Position numbers and translations under genes: made by a program | Shown here: piece by piece, positions 29,402-37,868 of the stretch | Layout of the letters: every line of letters starts with the position of its first letter | How positions within the stretch are numbered: position 1 is the first letter of the stretch | Source of the DNA: CAVVKW01 sp963749035 | GTDB lineage: Bacteria; Verrucomicrobiota; Verrucomicrobiia; Chthoniobacterales; JAATET01 | Assembly: GCA_963749035.1 (NCBI GenBank) | Contig: CAVVKW010000002.1 | Coordinates: 682,001 to 746,000 of the forward strand | Length of the DNA: 64,000 bases | Direction of reading: 5' to 3' | Notes under the pieces: generated by a model | Database searches by the model: none | What the model saw: the letters and a program-made list of their open reading frames with translations, nothing else | Told to the model about the DNA's origin: nothing

Positions 29402-31264
29402 TCAAATGTGCATCCGGCGTTCCGCCGCGGCATCCTGCTCAGCGAACTCACGCCGGACGCGGAGGCGTTCGCGGATGATCAGATAAACGCAACCCGCAAA
29501 CACCATAATCCCAACCAGCGACCAGGGGATTCGCCATGAACCTGGCGGTCGGGTTGCGATCTCAAACGGCGGGGAAGCCGGAGACTCTTCACCGCTCGCG
29601 GTGACTGCGACGAGCGAAAGCGTCACCCGCTCCCCGGCGTGCAGGCCGACAAGCTTCGTGCTCGCCGTCTCGGCACCCCGCTCGATTTCCACCTCCTGCA
29701 ATGGCTTCCAAACGAGTCGCGCCACCCCATCGCGCCCGAAGGTGATCTTGCGTTGATACAAATCGAACCGATCGATTTCTCCCGACGGAACGTCCCAGAC
29801 GAGGTCCATTTCAGTTTTGGTGAGTCGAGAAACTCCGATCTCCTCGACCGGCGGAATCGAGCTTCGAGTCTGCCGCGAGACGCCGTCCGCCCCGATCGAG
29901 GCAATCCCGCGACTTCCTGGAGACGGCAGCACCGAGACAACCTCCCCGGTTAGGTTCAAACGCACCGACGAGATCCCGCCCCGCAGCACGACCTCCTCCG
30001 CAATCGGCCCGGGAAGCGTGCGCGAAAAAGTCAATTCATACTCTCGCGCCCCACCCGCCGGGATCGTTTGCAAGGCGGGATCAGGGGACACGCGGACGGC
30101 TCCCGAGACAACGGCGGCAATCTCGGCAGCAGAACCCCCATCGTTCCGGACCGTGATTTTGCGACGGACAGATTCTCCCGCTTTCGGCGAACCGAGATCG
30201 AATGGCCCGGCGGGATTTACGACGAGTTTTGCGGGGGACGCGAAGACCGTCATCGGGACGACCAGCTCGAGCCTCCCACTTCGAAGCGTCAACGACGTGT
30301 CCAGCGCTCCCAAGAATCCTGCTCGCGTCTGGAGAGCAACTTCGGTCTCGGCACCCGGCCCGACGATGACGGATTCCTGCACCAGCACTTCTCGAGGCGC
30401 TTCGATCGTCAATTCACGCTCCTCGTCACTCACGTTCCTCACGATGAGGATCCCCGCTCGCACTTCGCGGTCTTCCTCCGCGCGTAATTCCACCCGGTTG
30501 GGCGCCGTTTCGATCGGCGTGAAACCGCGACCGCTCAAGCCGAGCTTCCGAACCGGGTCGTGGGAGAAGGTGGCCGATCCCTCCACGTTTCGCGGTGCCG
30601 TCGGCTCGAAGCGGATCGCGATCCGCGCGACTTCACCAGGCGCGAGCAAGTAGGAGCCGTTCCCGGTCGGCAGCGACCAGGGTTTCGGAACTTCGACCCG
30701 ACCCGATAACGATCCGCCCCCGGAGTTGGCAAGCTCGAGAATCTCCACCGCCGCCCCGCCAATCTCGACGTCCGGAAACTCAAGCCGCGCGGGTGCTTCG
30801 AAGGCCGGCGGACGCTCGACGACTGAGACCGACACTTCCGCTGGCGTCGAAACACCGGACCGAGGCACCTGCACCGCGTAGCGGAAAGAATCCGGCCCCA
30901 CGCCACGTGCCGGATCATGGGTGTAAGTGATCACTCCATTCGAACGATCAACCTTCCGAACGGTCGAAAGACCTCCGAGCGAGGGCTGACTCCGAATCAA
31001 AAAACGCAGTTGCAGCCCCGTGCGACTGACCCCGCTGAGCGGGATGTCGACGGACTCCCCCTCGTAAACTGTGACGCTCTGCGCCACCGGCTGCGGCGGG
31101 GGTGGAGACGGCAGATTGATGTCCGCCCGCGATCCGCAGATCAAGAAGCTACTCAGAGCGAAAGCAACAAAAGTGCGCCCATTCCTCAGACGAAAGCTAG
31201 GAGTGCGGAAGAAATTGGTTGAGGGTTCCTTTTTCAAGACGGGTGGCGTAGTGTCCCTCCCCAT
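29402..31264 (-). CDS. Large envelope protein with Ig-like/ASH and fibronectin-like domains, C-terminal membrane anchor
   Basis: About 620 residues from ATG 31264. An N-terminal hydrophobic stretch (TFVAFALSSFLICGSRA) serves as signal sequence. Next come a cadherin/tail-fibre-type Ig domain (VTVYEGESVDIPLSGV ... VITYTHDPARGVGPDSFRYA) and several ASH/DUF1573-like beta domains (LEFPDVEIGGAAVEILELAN; ITVRNDGGSAAEIAAVV). A fibronectin-III-like domain follows (TKTEMDLVWDVPSGEIDRFD), then a single membrane helix (WSLVGIMVFAGCVYLIIRE) with a basic cytoplasmic tail. This orientation displays the beta domains outside the membrane. The exact start is uncertain; upstream codons would overlap the divergent L,D-transpeptidase. 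Confidence 0.75.
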   Translation of the reverse strand: MGRDTTPPVLKKEPSTNFFRTPSFRLRNGRTFVAFALSSFLICGSRADINLPSPPPPQPVAQSVTVYEGESVDIPLSGVSRTGLQLRFLIRSQPSLGGLSTVRKVDRSNGVITYTHDPARGVGPDSFRYAVQVPRSGVSTPAEVSVSVVERPPAFEAPARLEFPDVEIGGAAVEILELANSGGGSLSGRVEVPKPWSLPTGNGSYLLAPGEVARIAIRFEPTAPRNVEGSATFSHDPVRKLGLSGRGFTPIETAPNRVELRAEEDREVRAGILIVRNVSDEERELTIEAPREVLVQESVIVGPGAETEVALQTRAGFLGALDTSLTLRSGRLELVVPMTVFASPAKLVVNPAGPFDLGSPKAGESVRRKITVRNDGGSAAEIAAVVSGAVRVSPDPALQTIPAGGAREYELTFSRTLPGPIAEEVVLRGGISSVRLNLTGEVVSVLPSPGSRGIASIGADGVSRQTRSSIPPVEEIGVSRLTKTEMDLVWDVPSGEIDRFDLYQRKITFGRDGVARLVWKPLQEVEIERGAETASTKLVGLHAGERVTLSLVAVTASGEESPASPPFEIATRPPGSWRIPWSLVGIMVFAGCVYLIIRERLRVRREFAEQDAAAERRMHI

Positions 31265-31283
31265 AGCCTCACACTCAAGAGCG

Positions 31284-31982
31284 ATGCGATTTTTTACTTC
31301 TGATTCGAACCAATTCCCCACCGCCCTGGGCCTCCTCGGCAGCTTCCTCCTGATATCCGTCGCCGACGCCCAGCCGCGTTCTCGCTTCCCAGCCGTTCGC
31401 AATCTCGAACCATCGAGGTCCGACTCTGACTCTTCAAATTCGTCATCCCGCACGTCCCGGCCACCCGCTCCGCGAAGTCAAAAACCTGCGCAGGAACTCA
31501 TCTCGAAGCAGGCGCAACCCAAGACAGTCCCTCGGGTCCTTGATCGCGCAAATCAAAGCAACACCCACGTCGTTATTTCGCTCAGCAAGCAACGTGCCTA
31601 TCTAATGGTCGGAGATGAAGTCGCCATCGACACGCCGATTTCGACCGGAAAAAGCGCTGGGATGACGCCCAAAGGCACCTTCACCATCCTCCAGAAAAAC
31701 GCCGACCATCGCTCCAACATCTACGGCAGCTTCGTTAACAGCCGTGGCGAGATCGTCCGCTCCGGCGTCAGCACTCGCATCGACTCCGCGCCGAGCGGCA
31801 CGTCATTTCGCGGCGCTCCGATGCAGTATTTCATGCGGATGACGTGGACCGGGGTCGGCATGCACGTCGGACACCTCCCGGGCTATCCCGCCTCTCACGG
31901 ATGCATTCGGATGCCGCAGGACATTGCGCCGTTGTTTTACCAGCGGGTGAAACTCGGCACGAGTGTGCGAGTCACCAACTAG
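31284..31982 (+). CDS. L,D-transpeptidase (YkuD domain), exported
   Basis: 232 residues. Signal sequence FPTALGLLGSFLLISVADAQ, then a Ser/Arg-rich linker (residues 30-90) and a YkuD domain (about 95-232). The domain starts HVVISLSKQRAYLMVGDEVA, has the STGKSAGMTPKGTF loop, and carries the catalytic motif with H194 and H197 (GMHVGH) and SHGCIRM with C207 as nucleophile. Such enzymes form 3-3 cross-links or attach proteins to peptidoglycan in the periplasm. ATG 31284 is 20 bases from the divergent surface-protein start. Confidence 0.93.
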   Translation: MRFFTSDSNQFPTALGLLGSFLLISVADAQPRSRFPAVRNLEPSRSDSDSSNSSSRTSRPPAPRSQKPAQELISKQAQPKTVPRVLDRANQSNTHVVISLSKQRAYLMVGDEVAIDTPISTGKSAGMTPKGTFTILQKNADHRSNIYGSFVNSRGEIVRSGVSTRIDSAPSGTSFRGAPMQYFMRMTWTGVGMHVGHLPGYPASHGCIRMPQDIAPLFYQRVKLGTSVRVTN

Positions 31983-31993
31983 AGAATCGGCCG

Positions 31994-32725
31994 TCACCGG
32001 TCGGCACTCGAAGTCCGCACCCAGTGAGCGAGGAAAAAGCGCTTCTCAGTCGGGAGCAAGGTGTCCGAGTGACCAATGATGGGCCGTAGTGCCGTCATCA
32101 TCTGAAGCGACACCACGACGAAGAGAATCATCCAGACCCCAAGCCCACCCCGGCCGCCACCCCAGATCGATCGCCCAGCGTCACCGAGCAGCCGCAGACC
32201 GAAGGTCACGGCGACAAGCCAGAAGACGAGGTGTAGCGCACCCATGAAGGCCACCGAATCGGTGGATTGAGAGAACACCCAAGCGACCGGAGCAAATCCG
32301 ACTAAAAGCAGTGCCGAGACCGCCACCGTCGCGGCGAGAATGCCGGCGACCGCCCTGGCACCGACGTCCGCCCCGCTCAGGCAAAGGAAGATGTAGAGGC
32401 TCGGCAAGCAGATGACGGCCGCCACGAACGTGCCCGCGACGATTTTCACTGGGGCGATCCAGAGCTGCGCCCCGCCCGTCAGACTCCCCGCCACCACGCC
32501 GTAAATCAATAACCCCACGATCGTTGGTAGGAGCATCGCCGCGACGACCGCTCCGACACGGCTGCCGTTCAGCTCGAATAGAATTTGTCCCGGCCGCTTC
32601 AACAAGGCCTCGACGACGGTCATCGCTCCAGGTGGCCCGGCCAGGGGTTGGAGATTGTAGCGTTGATTTTGCGGTGTTCGATCGCAGTCAGGATGATTCG
32701 GCTGGTCAGGTTTGGGTTCATTCAT
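31994..32725 (-). CDS. Integral membrane protein, tandem paralogue A
   Basis: 243 residues. A soluble Pro/Asn/Asp-rich N-terminus (about 50 residues) is followed by five or six membrane helices (VGAVVAAMLLPTIVGLLIYG; IVAGTFVAAVICLPSLYIFL; ATVAVSALLLVGFAPVAWVF; HLVFWLVAVTFGLRLL; VWMILFVVVSLQMMTALRPI). It resembles the next gene in helix order, the YG-x-G spacing after helix 1, the FAP in helix 3 and the LRPxIG ending. No function recognised. It is separated by 18 bases from its paralogue and is presumably in the same operon. Confidence 0.8.
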   Translation of the reverse strand: MNEPKPDQPNHPDCDRTPQNQRYNLQPLAGPPGAMTVVEALLKRPGQILFELNGSRVGAVVAAMLLPTIVGLLIYGVVAGSLTGGAQLWIAPVKIVAGTFVAAVICLPSLYIFLCLSGADVGARAVAGILAATVAVSALLLVGFAPVAWVFSQSTDSVAFMGALHLVFWLVAVTFGLRLLGDAGRSIWGGGRGGLGVWMILFVVVSLQMMTALRPIIGHSDTLLPTEKRFFLAHWVRTSSADR

Positions 32726-32743
32726 GGTTCTTCTTCGTTGGTT

Positions 32744-33433
32744 TCAGTTTGAGGTGAGCAATTGGACCGCTCGGGCGACGGCCTCGAAGAAATTTCCACG
32801 CATCGGATCGTCGCGGAGAAACTGGACCGGAAGATTTGGACTCCCGATGAAAGGTCGGAGCACCCAGGAAAGCTGACTCCCCAAAAGAAGATTTCCGGCC
32901 AGCCAACCGAGCAGGACGACCCGTGCCGCAGCGCGGGATGGGCAGACGCTTTTCAAGAGCGAATACAGGCAACGGTTTCCGACAAATCCCGCGAAGGCGA
33001 TCACGACCACGTGCGCCAACAGCGTCACGCTGTGACCCACCTTCGAATTCCCGTCGACCAACGGCGGCGTGTTCCACAGCAGAAACAACATCAAGGGCGC
33101 AAACGCCGCCAAGACGAGCGCCGCCACGGCGAAACTCATCAGGATCGCCGCCGTTGTCTGCCGAAACCCCAGACCGCTTCCCAGCACCAACCCGAGTGCC
33201 CCATTCAACAGTGCGTTGCCGCCGCAGGTCAGAAAGACAAGCAGCGGAAATTTGATCGCCGTGAAGATCGACTGCGTGCCATCCCGCCACAATCCAATCG
33301 TGGTCCCGTAGGCCCCGCACCCCACCGCCGTAACGACGCCGCACGCCACGAGCCATCGGACTCCCTGCCCATCCATCCACTCGAGCAGACCTTCGGTGTC
33401 ACCCCGCAACAGGGATCGGAATTGTCGGATCAC
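32744..33433 (-). CDS. Integral membrane protein, tandem paralogue B
   Basis: 229 residues with five or six membrane helices (VACGVVTAVGCGAYGTTIGL; PLLVFLTCGGNALLNGALGL; VAALVLAAFAPLMLFLLW; LLAHVVVIAFAGFVG; LAGNLLLGSQLSWVLRPFIG). The C-terminal region reads LRPFIGSPNLPVQFLRDD. It is a paralogue of the downstream gene, but lacks that gene's Pro-rich N-terminus. No function recognised. The start codon at 33433 (MIRQFRSLLRGD) has no obvious ribosome binding site. Confidence 0.8.
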   Translation of the reverse strand: MIRQFRSLLRGDTEGLLEWMDGQGVRWLVACGVVTAVGCGAYGTTIGLWRDGTQSIFTAIKFPLLVFLTCGGNALLNGALGLVLGSGLGFRQTTAAILMSFAVAALVLAAFAPLMLFLLWNTPPLVDGNSKVGHSVTLLAHVVVIAFAGFVGNRCLYSLLKSVCPSRAAARVVLLGWLAGNLLLGSQLSWVLRPFIGSPNLPVQFLRDDPMRGNFFEAVARAVQLLTSN

Positions 33434-33757
33434 TCGTGCACCATGACGCGCGCTTGTGAACGAACGATGAACGTCCCGTGAAATAACCGCAAAAAAGCGG
33501 TGAATGGTCGGGCACCGACCCGCCCACTAAAAAAAATTGCCCCGCACGTGCCGTTCGGCGTGTTTCCCGTTCCCTCTTGGAAACGGCGGGTGACCACGAA
33601 CGAAGCGCTGAAGTCCAACTAAGGCCGGACATATGCTCCGCACGACAAGCCCCCTAATGCTGTACATCGGACCGGGAGTTCACGCACCAATCTCGAACAC
33701 AGCAGGGCAAATCCAACGGTCGGAATCACCCGACCGCAAAAAAATTTTCGAAAAGAT
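33434..33757. other. 324-base intergenic region downstream of pheT, several hairpins
   Basis: No protein gene. Minus-strand features in order of transcription after pheT: a 7-bp hairpin CGGTCGG/CCGACCG (33717-33736); a hairpin CCGTTTCC/GGGAACGG near 33571-33590; an eight-base T-run (plus A-run 33532-33539), the likely end of the pheST transcript; and a hairpin GGTCGG/CCGACC near 33503-33518. The small CCGC-AAAAAA-GCGG near 33488 lies closest to the next gene. Confidence 0.4.
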
Positions 33758-36097
33758 CTACTCGCGAATCTCGATCGGCAGCTCGGATCTCATTCGCAAC
33801 TTCAGACGATCACAAACGGCGTTGATCTCGTCTGTCGTGAGCGTTCGCTCCGCCGACCGGAAAGTCAAGGAGAAGGCCAACGACTTGCGACTTGCGTCGA
33901 GCTTTTCACCCGACGGATCAGCGAAGACGTCGAACAAATGCACGGATTCCAGCAACTCCTCACGAGCCCCGCGCACGCAAGATTCCACCTCAGCCCACGC
34001 GATCTCGGTCGGCAGGATCGCCGCAATGTCACGAGACACGGCTGGGAATTTTCCAATCGCTCGCACCATCCGTTTTCGAGACGACGCCACCTCGAGACAG
34101 TCGAGCCGGACTTCGGCGATCATCACGGGGTCCTTCGCATCGAGGTCCCGTGCTGCCGCCGGCGACAGCTGCCCGGCGAAGCCGGCTACGAATCCACCCA
34201 CGATCAGCTCGACCGCCAAACCGCACCGCGGATCCTCCGACGCTTTCCACGCCACCCCCGGCACCAACGCCTCGATGACGCCCTTCAGGTCATACAAATC
34301 AAACGCCCGGTGCTCACCATCCCGCCAACTCGACTGCGCCCGGGGCCCGGTCATCACGAAGGCGATCTTCCCCAGCTCCTCTTCTTCCCCCGTTGAAAAA
34401 ACCTGTCCAATCTCGAACATCCGGATCGAAGACACGCCGTGATTGATATTACGACGAGCCGCCGCCAGGAGCGCGTCGATCATGCTGCCCCGCAGCGTCG
34501 CCTGATCCGAGCCAATCGGATTCCGCAGTCGCATCAGATCGGGATCTTCCTCTCCCGCCACGAGCGTCCCGGTTCGCGCTTCGCTGAAGCCCTCCCCGCG
34601 CAGCCGGTGACGCAGCTCCATCGCGTCATCATAATCGTGATCTGCCGTCGAAGATGCCGCCGGCATACCGCTGACCGTCCCCACCAGCTTCTCGATTCCG
34701 GATAACCGAATCACCTCTTCGATCAAATCGACCTCGCGGGTCAAGTCGCCACGGAAGCCAGGGATGGCCCACGTCGCCGCCGCCCCGTCGCGCGACGTCT
34801 TCTCGAGACCGAGGGCCGTGAGCACCTGATCGATTTCGTCGTTTCCGATCGTCGAACCCAGCAACGCGCGGCACCGGTTGTAGCGGAGATCCACAACCCG
34901 CCGCTCGATCGGCACGTCGCCCGCCACCACGACAGGCTCCTCCAACGTTCCACCGCTTAATTCGGCGATGAGCGTTGCCGCCCTCGACGACGCGGTCAAC
35001 ACCGACCCGACGTCAACCCCGCGCTCGAACCGATAACTCGACTCCGTCGAGATCCCCAGCTCACGCCCGGTCCGCCTGACCCGCGTCGCGCTGAAACACG
35101 CACTCTCGAGCAGCACCTCCGTCGTCGACTCCGTTACGCTCGAAGGTTCACCACCGATCACGCCCGCGATCGCCACCGGACCCGTCGCATCGGCGATCAC
35201 CGAATCTCCGCCCCGAAGTTCGTGTTTGGCACCATCCAACGCCTGGATCGTCTCACCCTCCACCGCAACCCGCGCGGTCAGGGCTCCGGCGATCTTCGCT
35301 GCGTCAAAAGCGTGGAGCGGCTGCCCCAGCTCGAACATCACGTAATTCGTGACGTCGACGACGTTGTTGATCGGCCGCAAACCCACGGCCACGAGTCGAG
35401 TCCGCAGCCAATCCGGACTCGCACCAACCTTCACACCGCTGATGCGACGCACCGTGTAGAGCGAACAAATTTCCGAATCCGCGATTGCCGCAAGAGCTTC
35501 GTCGTTAGCGGTGGGAACCTCTGCCACGTCCGGGCGCTTCAGCTCCGACCCGGTCAACGCCGCGACCTCTCGGGCGACTCCGAGGTGGCTCAGCCAATCG
35601 GGGCGGTTCGGCGTGATCTCGATCTCAAAGACGGAATCCGCCGGGTAAAGGCTGGCAATTTCCGCACCGACTTTCGCGTCGGGCGGCAGGATCAGGAGAC
35701 CATCCGCATCGTCCGCCAAAAGGAGTTCCTTCGCGCTGCACAGCATCCCCTCGCTCTCGACCCCGCGGAGTTTCCCGACCTTGATCTTGAAGTCTCCCGG
35801 CAGCACCGCACCCGGCAAGGCAACCGGAACCTTGTCGTTGACGCGGTAATTCTTCGCGCCGCAGACGATCTGCCGTGGCTCACCGCTACCATCATCGACG
35901 CGACACACGCTCAGGCGATCAGCGTTCGGATGTGGCTCCGAAGCAAGGATCTGACCAACGACGACGTTCGGAAAGTCCGCGCCGTGCTCGGAAATCTCTT
36001 CGACCTCCAAACCTGCCAGCGTCAGACGCTCGGCCAGTTCCGGGGGCGAGTCGACGTAGTCGACGTATTCCTTGAGCCAATTGACGGAAATCTTCAT
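33758..36097 (-). CDS. pheT: Phenylalanyl-tRNA synthetase beta subunit
   Basis: 779 residues, normal for PheT. With PheS it forms the heterotetramer that charges tRNA-Phe. Starts MKISVNWLKEYVDYV. The tRNA-binding (EMAP-like) domain is about 40-150 (EPHPNADRLSVCRVDDG, GVESEGMLCSAKEL). The B3/B4 editing domain is about 210-390 (NNVVDVTNYVMFELGQPLHA), the B5 region has RYNRCRALLG and LTREVDLIEEVIRLSGIEKL, and the FDX-ACB anticodon domain is at the C-terminus (KFPAVSRDIAAILP). It starts 3 bases after pheS. Confidence 0.97.
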   Translation of the reverse strand: MKISVNWLKEYVDYVDSPPELAERLTLAGLEVEEISEHGADFPNVVVGQILASEPHPNADRLSVCRVDDGSGEPRQIVCGAKNYRVNDKVPVALPGAVLPGDFKIKVGKLRGVESEGMLCSAKELLLADDADGLLILPPDAKVGAEIASLYPADSVFEIEITPNRPDWLSHLGVAREVAALTGSELKRPDVAEVPTANDEALAAIADSEICSLYTVRRISGVKVGASPDWLRTRLVAVGLRPINNVVDVTNYVMFELGQPLHAFDAAKIAGALTARVAVEGETIQALDGAKHELRGGDSVIADATGPVAIAGVIGGEPSSVTESTTEVLLESACFSATRVRRTGRELGISTESSYRFERGVDVGSVLTASSRAATLIAELSGGTLEEPVVVAGDVPIERRVVDLRYNRCRALLGSTIGNDEIDQVLTALGLEKTSRDGAAATWAIPGFRGDLTREVDLIEEVIRLSGIEKLVGTVSGMPAASSTADHDYDDAMELRHRLRGEGFSEARTGTLVAGEEDPDLMRLRNPIGSDQATLRGSMIDALLAAARRNINHGVSSIRMFEIGQVFSTGEEEELGKIAFVMTGPRAQSSWRDGEHRAFDLYDLKGVIEALVPGVAWKASEDPRCGLAVELIVGGFVAGFAGQLSPAAARDLDAKDPVMIAEVRLDCLEVASSRKRMVRAIGKFPAVSRDIAAILPTEIAWAEVESCVRGAREELLESVHLFDVFADPSGEKLDASRKSLAFSLTFRSAERTLTTDEINAVCDRLKLRMRSELPIEIRE

Positions 36098-36100
36098 CGC

Positions 36101-37108
36101 TCAGAATTGTTTCAAGAACCGGAGGTCGTTCTCGACGAGCATCCGGATATCCGAGATCCCCGTCAGGTTCATCGCAAGGCGATCAAGCCCGAATCCAAAC
36201 GCAAACCCGGTCACGCGCTCCGGGTCGTAAACGGAATCCATGCGCTTTTCGCAGATTCGCTGGAACACCGCCGGGTCGACCATTCCGCAGCCAGCCAGCT
36301 CCATCCATTTCCCGCCCAGCACGTCGGCTCGAATGTCGATCTCGTAACTCGGTTCCGTGAACGGAAAAAAATGAGGACGAAACCGAATCTGCGTCTTCGG
36401 GCCCAGCAGCTCAGTGAAGAAAAATTCCAACGTTCCCTTGAGATCAGCGAGGGTCACTCGCTCGGCGACGTAAAGTCCTTCCATCTGGGTGAACTGCGCG
36501 AGGTGCGTCGCATCGACCTCGTCCCGACGGTAAGCCGCGCCGGGCGCAATGATTCGCACGGGTGGCGGTGTGCTCTCCATCACCCGGACCTGCACCGTCG
36601 ACGTGTGCGTGCGCATCACCCGGCCATCCGGAAGGAAAAAGGTATCCTGCTCGTTCCTCGCCGGGTGGTCCGGCGGGGTGTTCAGAGCGTCGAAGCAATG
36701 CCACTCGGTCTCGATGTCAGGACCTGCCGCGAGCGAAAATCCCATTCGTCGAAAGATCCGGACCGCTCGATCCTGCAACGTCGTCAGTGGATGAAGGGAA
36801 CCCAATTCAGGACGCACCCCCGGCAGCGTGACGTCGACACCCTCCAAGGCGGCCGCGTCTTTCGCGGCTTCCATTTCGGCGACCCGCGCATCCAGCGCGG
36901 AATTCACCGCAGTCCGGAGCTCGTTGAGCGCCTTACCGATCCGAGGCTTGTCCTCTTTCGGAACCTCACGCATCCGCTCGCTCAGCTTCGTGAGCGCACC
37001 GGATCGCCCAACGAATCGGACCCGGACGGCTTCCAGAGCCTCCGCCGTGGCGGATCCGTCGATCGCGTCGAGCGCCTCGCCGCGAAGGGCGTCCATCTCA
37101 GCTTCCAT
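36101..37108 (-). CDS. pheS: Phenylalanyl-tRNA synthetase alpha subunit
   Basis: 335 residues, class II catalytic subunit. An N-terminal coiled-coil arm (about 1-85) precedes the catalytic core. Motif 1 region HPLTTLQDRAVRIFRRMGF, motif 2 PGAAYRRDEVDATHLAQFTQ with MEGL, and motif 3 GFAFGFGLDRLAM are all present. Phe recognition loop GCGMVDPAVF is conserved. It lies 44 bases downstream of rplT, with a UUCG-capped hairpin in between, giving the order rpmI-rplT-pheS-pheT. Confidence 0.97.
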   Translation of the reverse strand: MEAEMDALRGEALDAIDGSATAEALEAVRVRFVGRSGALTKLSERMREVPKEDKPRIGKALNELRTAVNSALDARVAEMEAAKDAAALEGVDVTLPGVRPELGSLHPLTTLQDRAVRIFRRMGFSLAAGPDIETEWHCFDALNTPPDHPARNEQDTFFLPDGRVMRTHTSTVQVRVMESTPPPVRIIAPGAAYRRDEVDATHLAQFTQMEGLYVAERVTLADLKGTLEFFFTELLGPKTQIRFRPHFFPFTEPSYEIDIRADVLGGKWMELAGCGMVDPAVFQRICEKRMDSVYDPERVTGFAFGFGLDRLAMNLTGISDIRMLVENDLRFLKQF

Positions 37109-37116
37109 GGGACCAG

Positions 37117-37140
37117 CGCGGGAGCCGAAGCTCCCTCGCG
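37117..37140 (-). promoter_or_regulatory. UUCG-capped hairpin between rplT and pheS
   Basis: On the minus strand GGGAGC-TTCG-GCTCCC (stem 37120-37135) is extended by GCG/CGC pairs. It ends about 9 bases before the pheS ATG. There is no T-run, so it is not a terminator; it could stabilise mRNA or affect pheS translation. Confidence 0.5.
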
Positions 37141-37152
37141 ATAATCAGGCCG

Positions 37153-37524
37153 TCAAGCCGCCTTCTTACTCTCGAGCGCGTCGGTAGCCTTCTTGACGAT
37201 CACGGCGAAGGTCGCCTCGTCGTTCACGGCCATGTCCGCGAGGATCTTCCGATCCAGCGAGATTCCGGCGTGGCTGAGCCCTTCGATGAAGCGGCTGTAA
37301 GTCAGGCCCTGAGCGCGAACCGCCGCGTTCAAACGGTTGATCCAAAGCGCACGAAACGTGCGTTTGCGGGTCTTCCGGTCGCGGTAGGCCCAGTATTTCG
37401 CCTTCATCGTCGCATCCTTCGCGTAGCGAAAGAGCTTCGAGCGGCGACCGCGGTATCCTTTGGCTGATTCGATGACCCGCTTGCGGCGAGCCCGACTGGC
37501 TGGAGCATTGGTTGCTCTTGGCAT
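37153..37524 (-). CDS. rplT: 50S ribosomal protein L20
   Basis: 123 residues, normal length (about 118-123). Starts MPRATNAPASRARRKRVIES, then KGYRGRRSKLFRYAKDATMK, the conserved RKRTFRALWINRLNAAVR, and LSHAGISLDRKILADMAV. L20 is an early assembly protein of the 50S subunit and in several bacteria represses its own operon. No ribosome binding site is free just before the ATG; the bases immediately upstream are the T-run of a terminator hairpin, and the only purine-rich stretch (GGGA) is inside the hairpin. Confidence 0.98.
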   Translation of the reverse strand: MPRATNAPASRARRKRVIESAKGYRGRRSKLFRYAKDATMKAKYWAYRDRKTRKRTFRALWINRLNAAVRAQGLTYSRFIEGLSHAGISLDRKILADMAVNDEATFAVIVKKATDALESKKAA

Positions 37525-37648
37525 TTGTCAAAAAATCCCGCTGTGACGCGGGACCCCCTTTGGAACGGACTGTTTTAAGTTTCGGATCCCGGGCCTCGTC
37601 TGTTCCGTATTCCGGCGATTGCCGGAAAGACCGAGGGATCGATGTGAG
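37525..37648 (-). promoter_or_regulatory. Structured rpmI-rplT intercistronic element, candidate L20 autoregulatory leader
   Basis: This 124-base spacer folds extensively on the minus strand. A closing stem pairs GATCCC (37635-37640) with GGGATC (37585-37590), enclosing a hairpin TTCCGGC-AATC-GCCGGAA (37610-37627). An alternative pairing joins GGAACAGAC (37598-37606) with GTCCGTTCC (37562-37570), one mismatch, and would be a pseudoknot relative to the closing stem. A terminator hairpin follows at 37530-37553. L20 operons of E. coli and Bacillus are known to use folded or pseudoknotted RNA bound by L20. Applying that here is inference. Confidence 0.6.
37530..37553 (-). terminator. Intrinsic terminator/attenuator immediately before rplT
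   Basis: The minus strand has TCCCGC-GTCACA-GCGGGA (37536-37553) followed directly by TTTTTT (37530-37535) and then GACAA and the rplT ATG (37524). It is a textbook rho-independent terminator placed inside the operon, so rplT, pheS and pheT can only be made by read-through or antitermination. Confidence 0.85.
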
Positions 37649-37858
37649 TTACGAGAAAGGCAGATTCAGTTTGACCTTGTCCATGTCGCCATCGGCGACC
37701 AGACCGCGCTTAGCCAGGTTGCGCTTTTGCTTGGCAGACTTGCAGGAAAGCAAGTGCCGCCGCCCGGCTTTCGTGCGCAAAACCTTGCCCGAAGCGGTCA
37801 CTTTGAACCGTTTCGCCACTGCTTTTCTCGTTTTGCTACGTGCGATGGACTTTGGCAT
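37649..37858 (-). CDS. rpmI: 50S ribosomal protein L35
   Basis: 69 residues. Starts MPKSIARSKTRKAVAKRFKV, followed by TASGKVLRTKAGRRHLLSCK and SAKQKRNLAKRGLV, all typical of L35. ATG 37858 is chosen; an upstream codon at 37891 adds eleven residues not found in the family. infC, which usually precedes rpmI, is not next to it; a gene for a SRPBCC-like exported protein lies upstream instead. Confidence 0.96.
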   Translation of the reverse strand: MPKSIARSKTRKAVAKRFKVTASGKVLRTKAGRRHLLSCKSAKQKRNLAKRGLVADGDMDKVKLNLPFS

Positions 37859-37868
37859 GGGACCGGGG

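Noticed and set aside
35222..37144. 640-codon plus-strand frame opposite pheS/pheT
   Set aside because: Shadow of the well-supported minus-strand synthetase genes.
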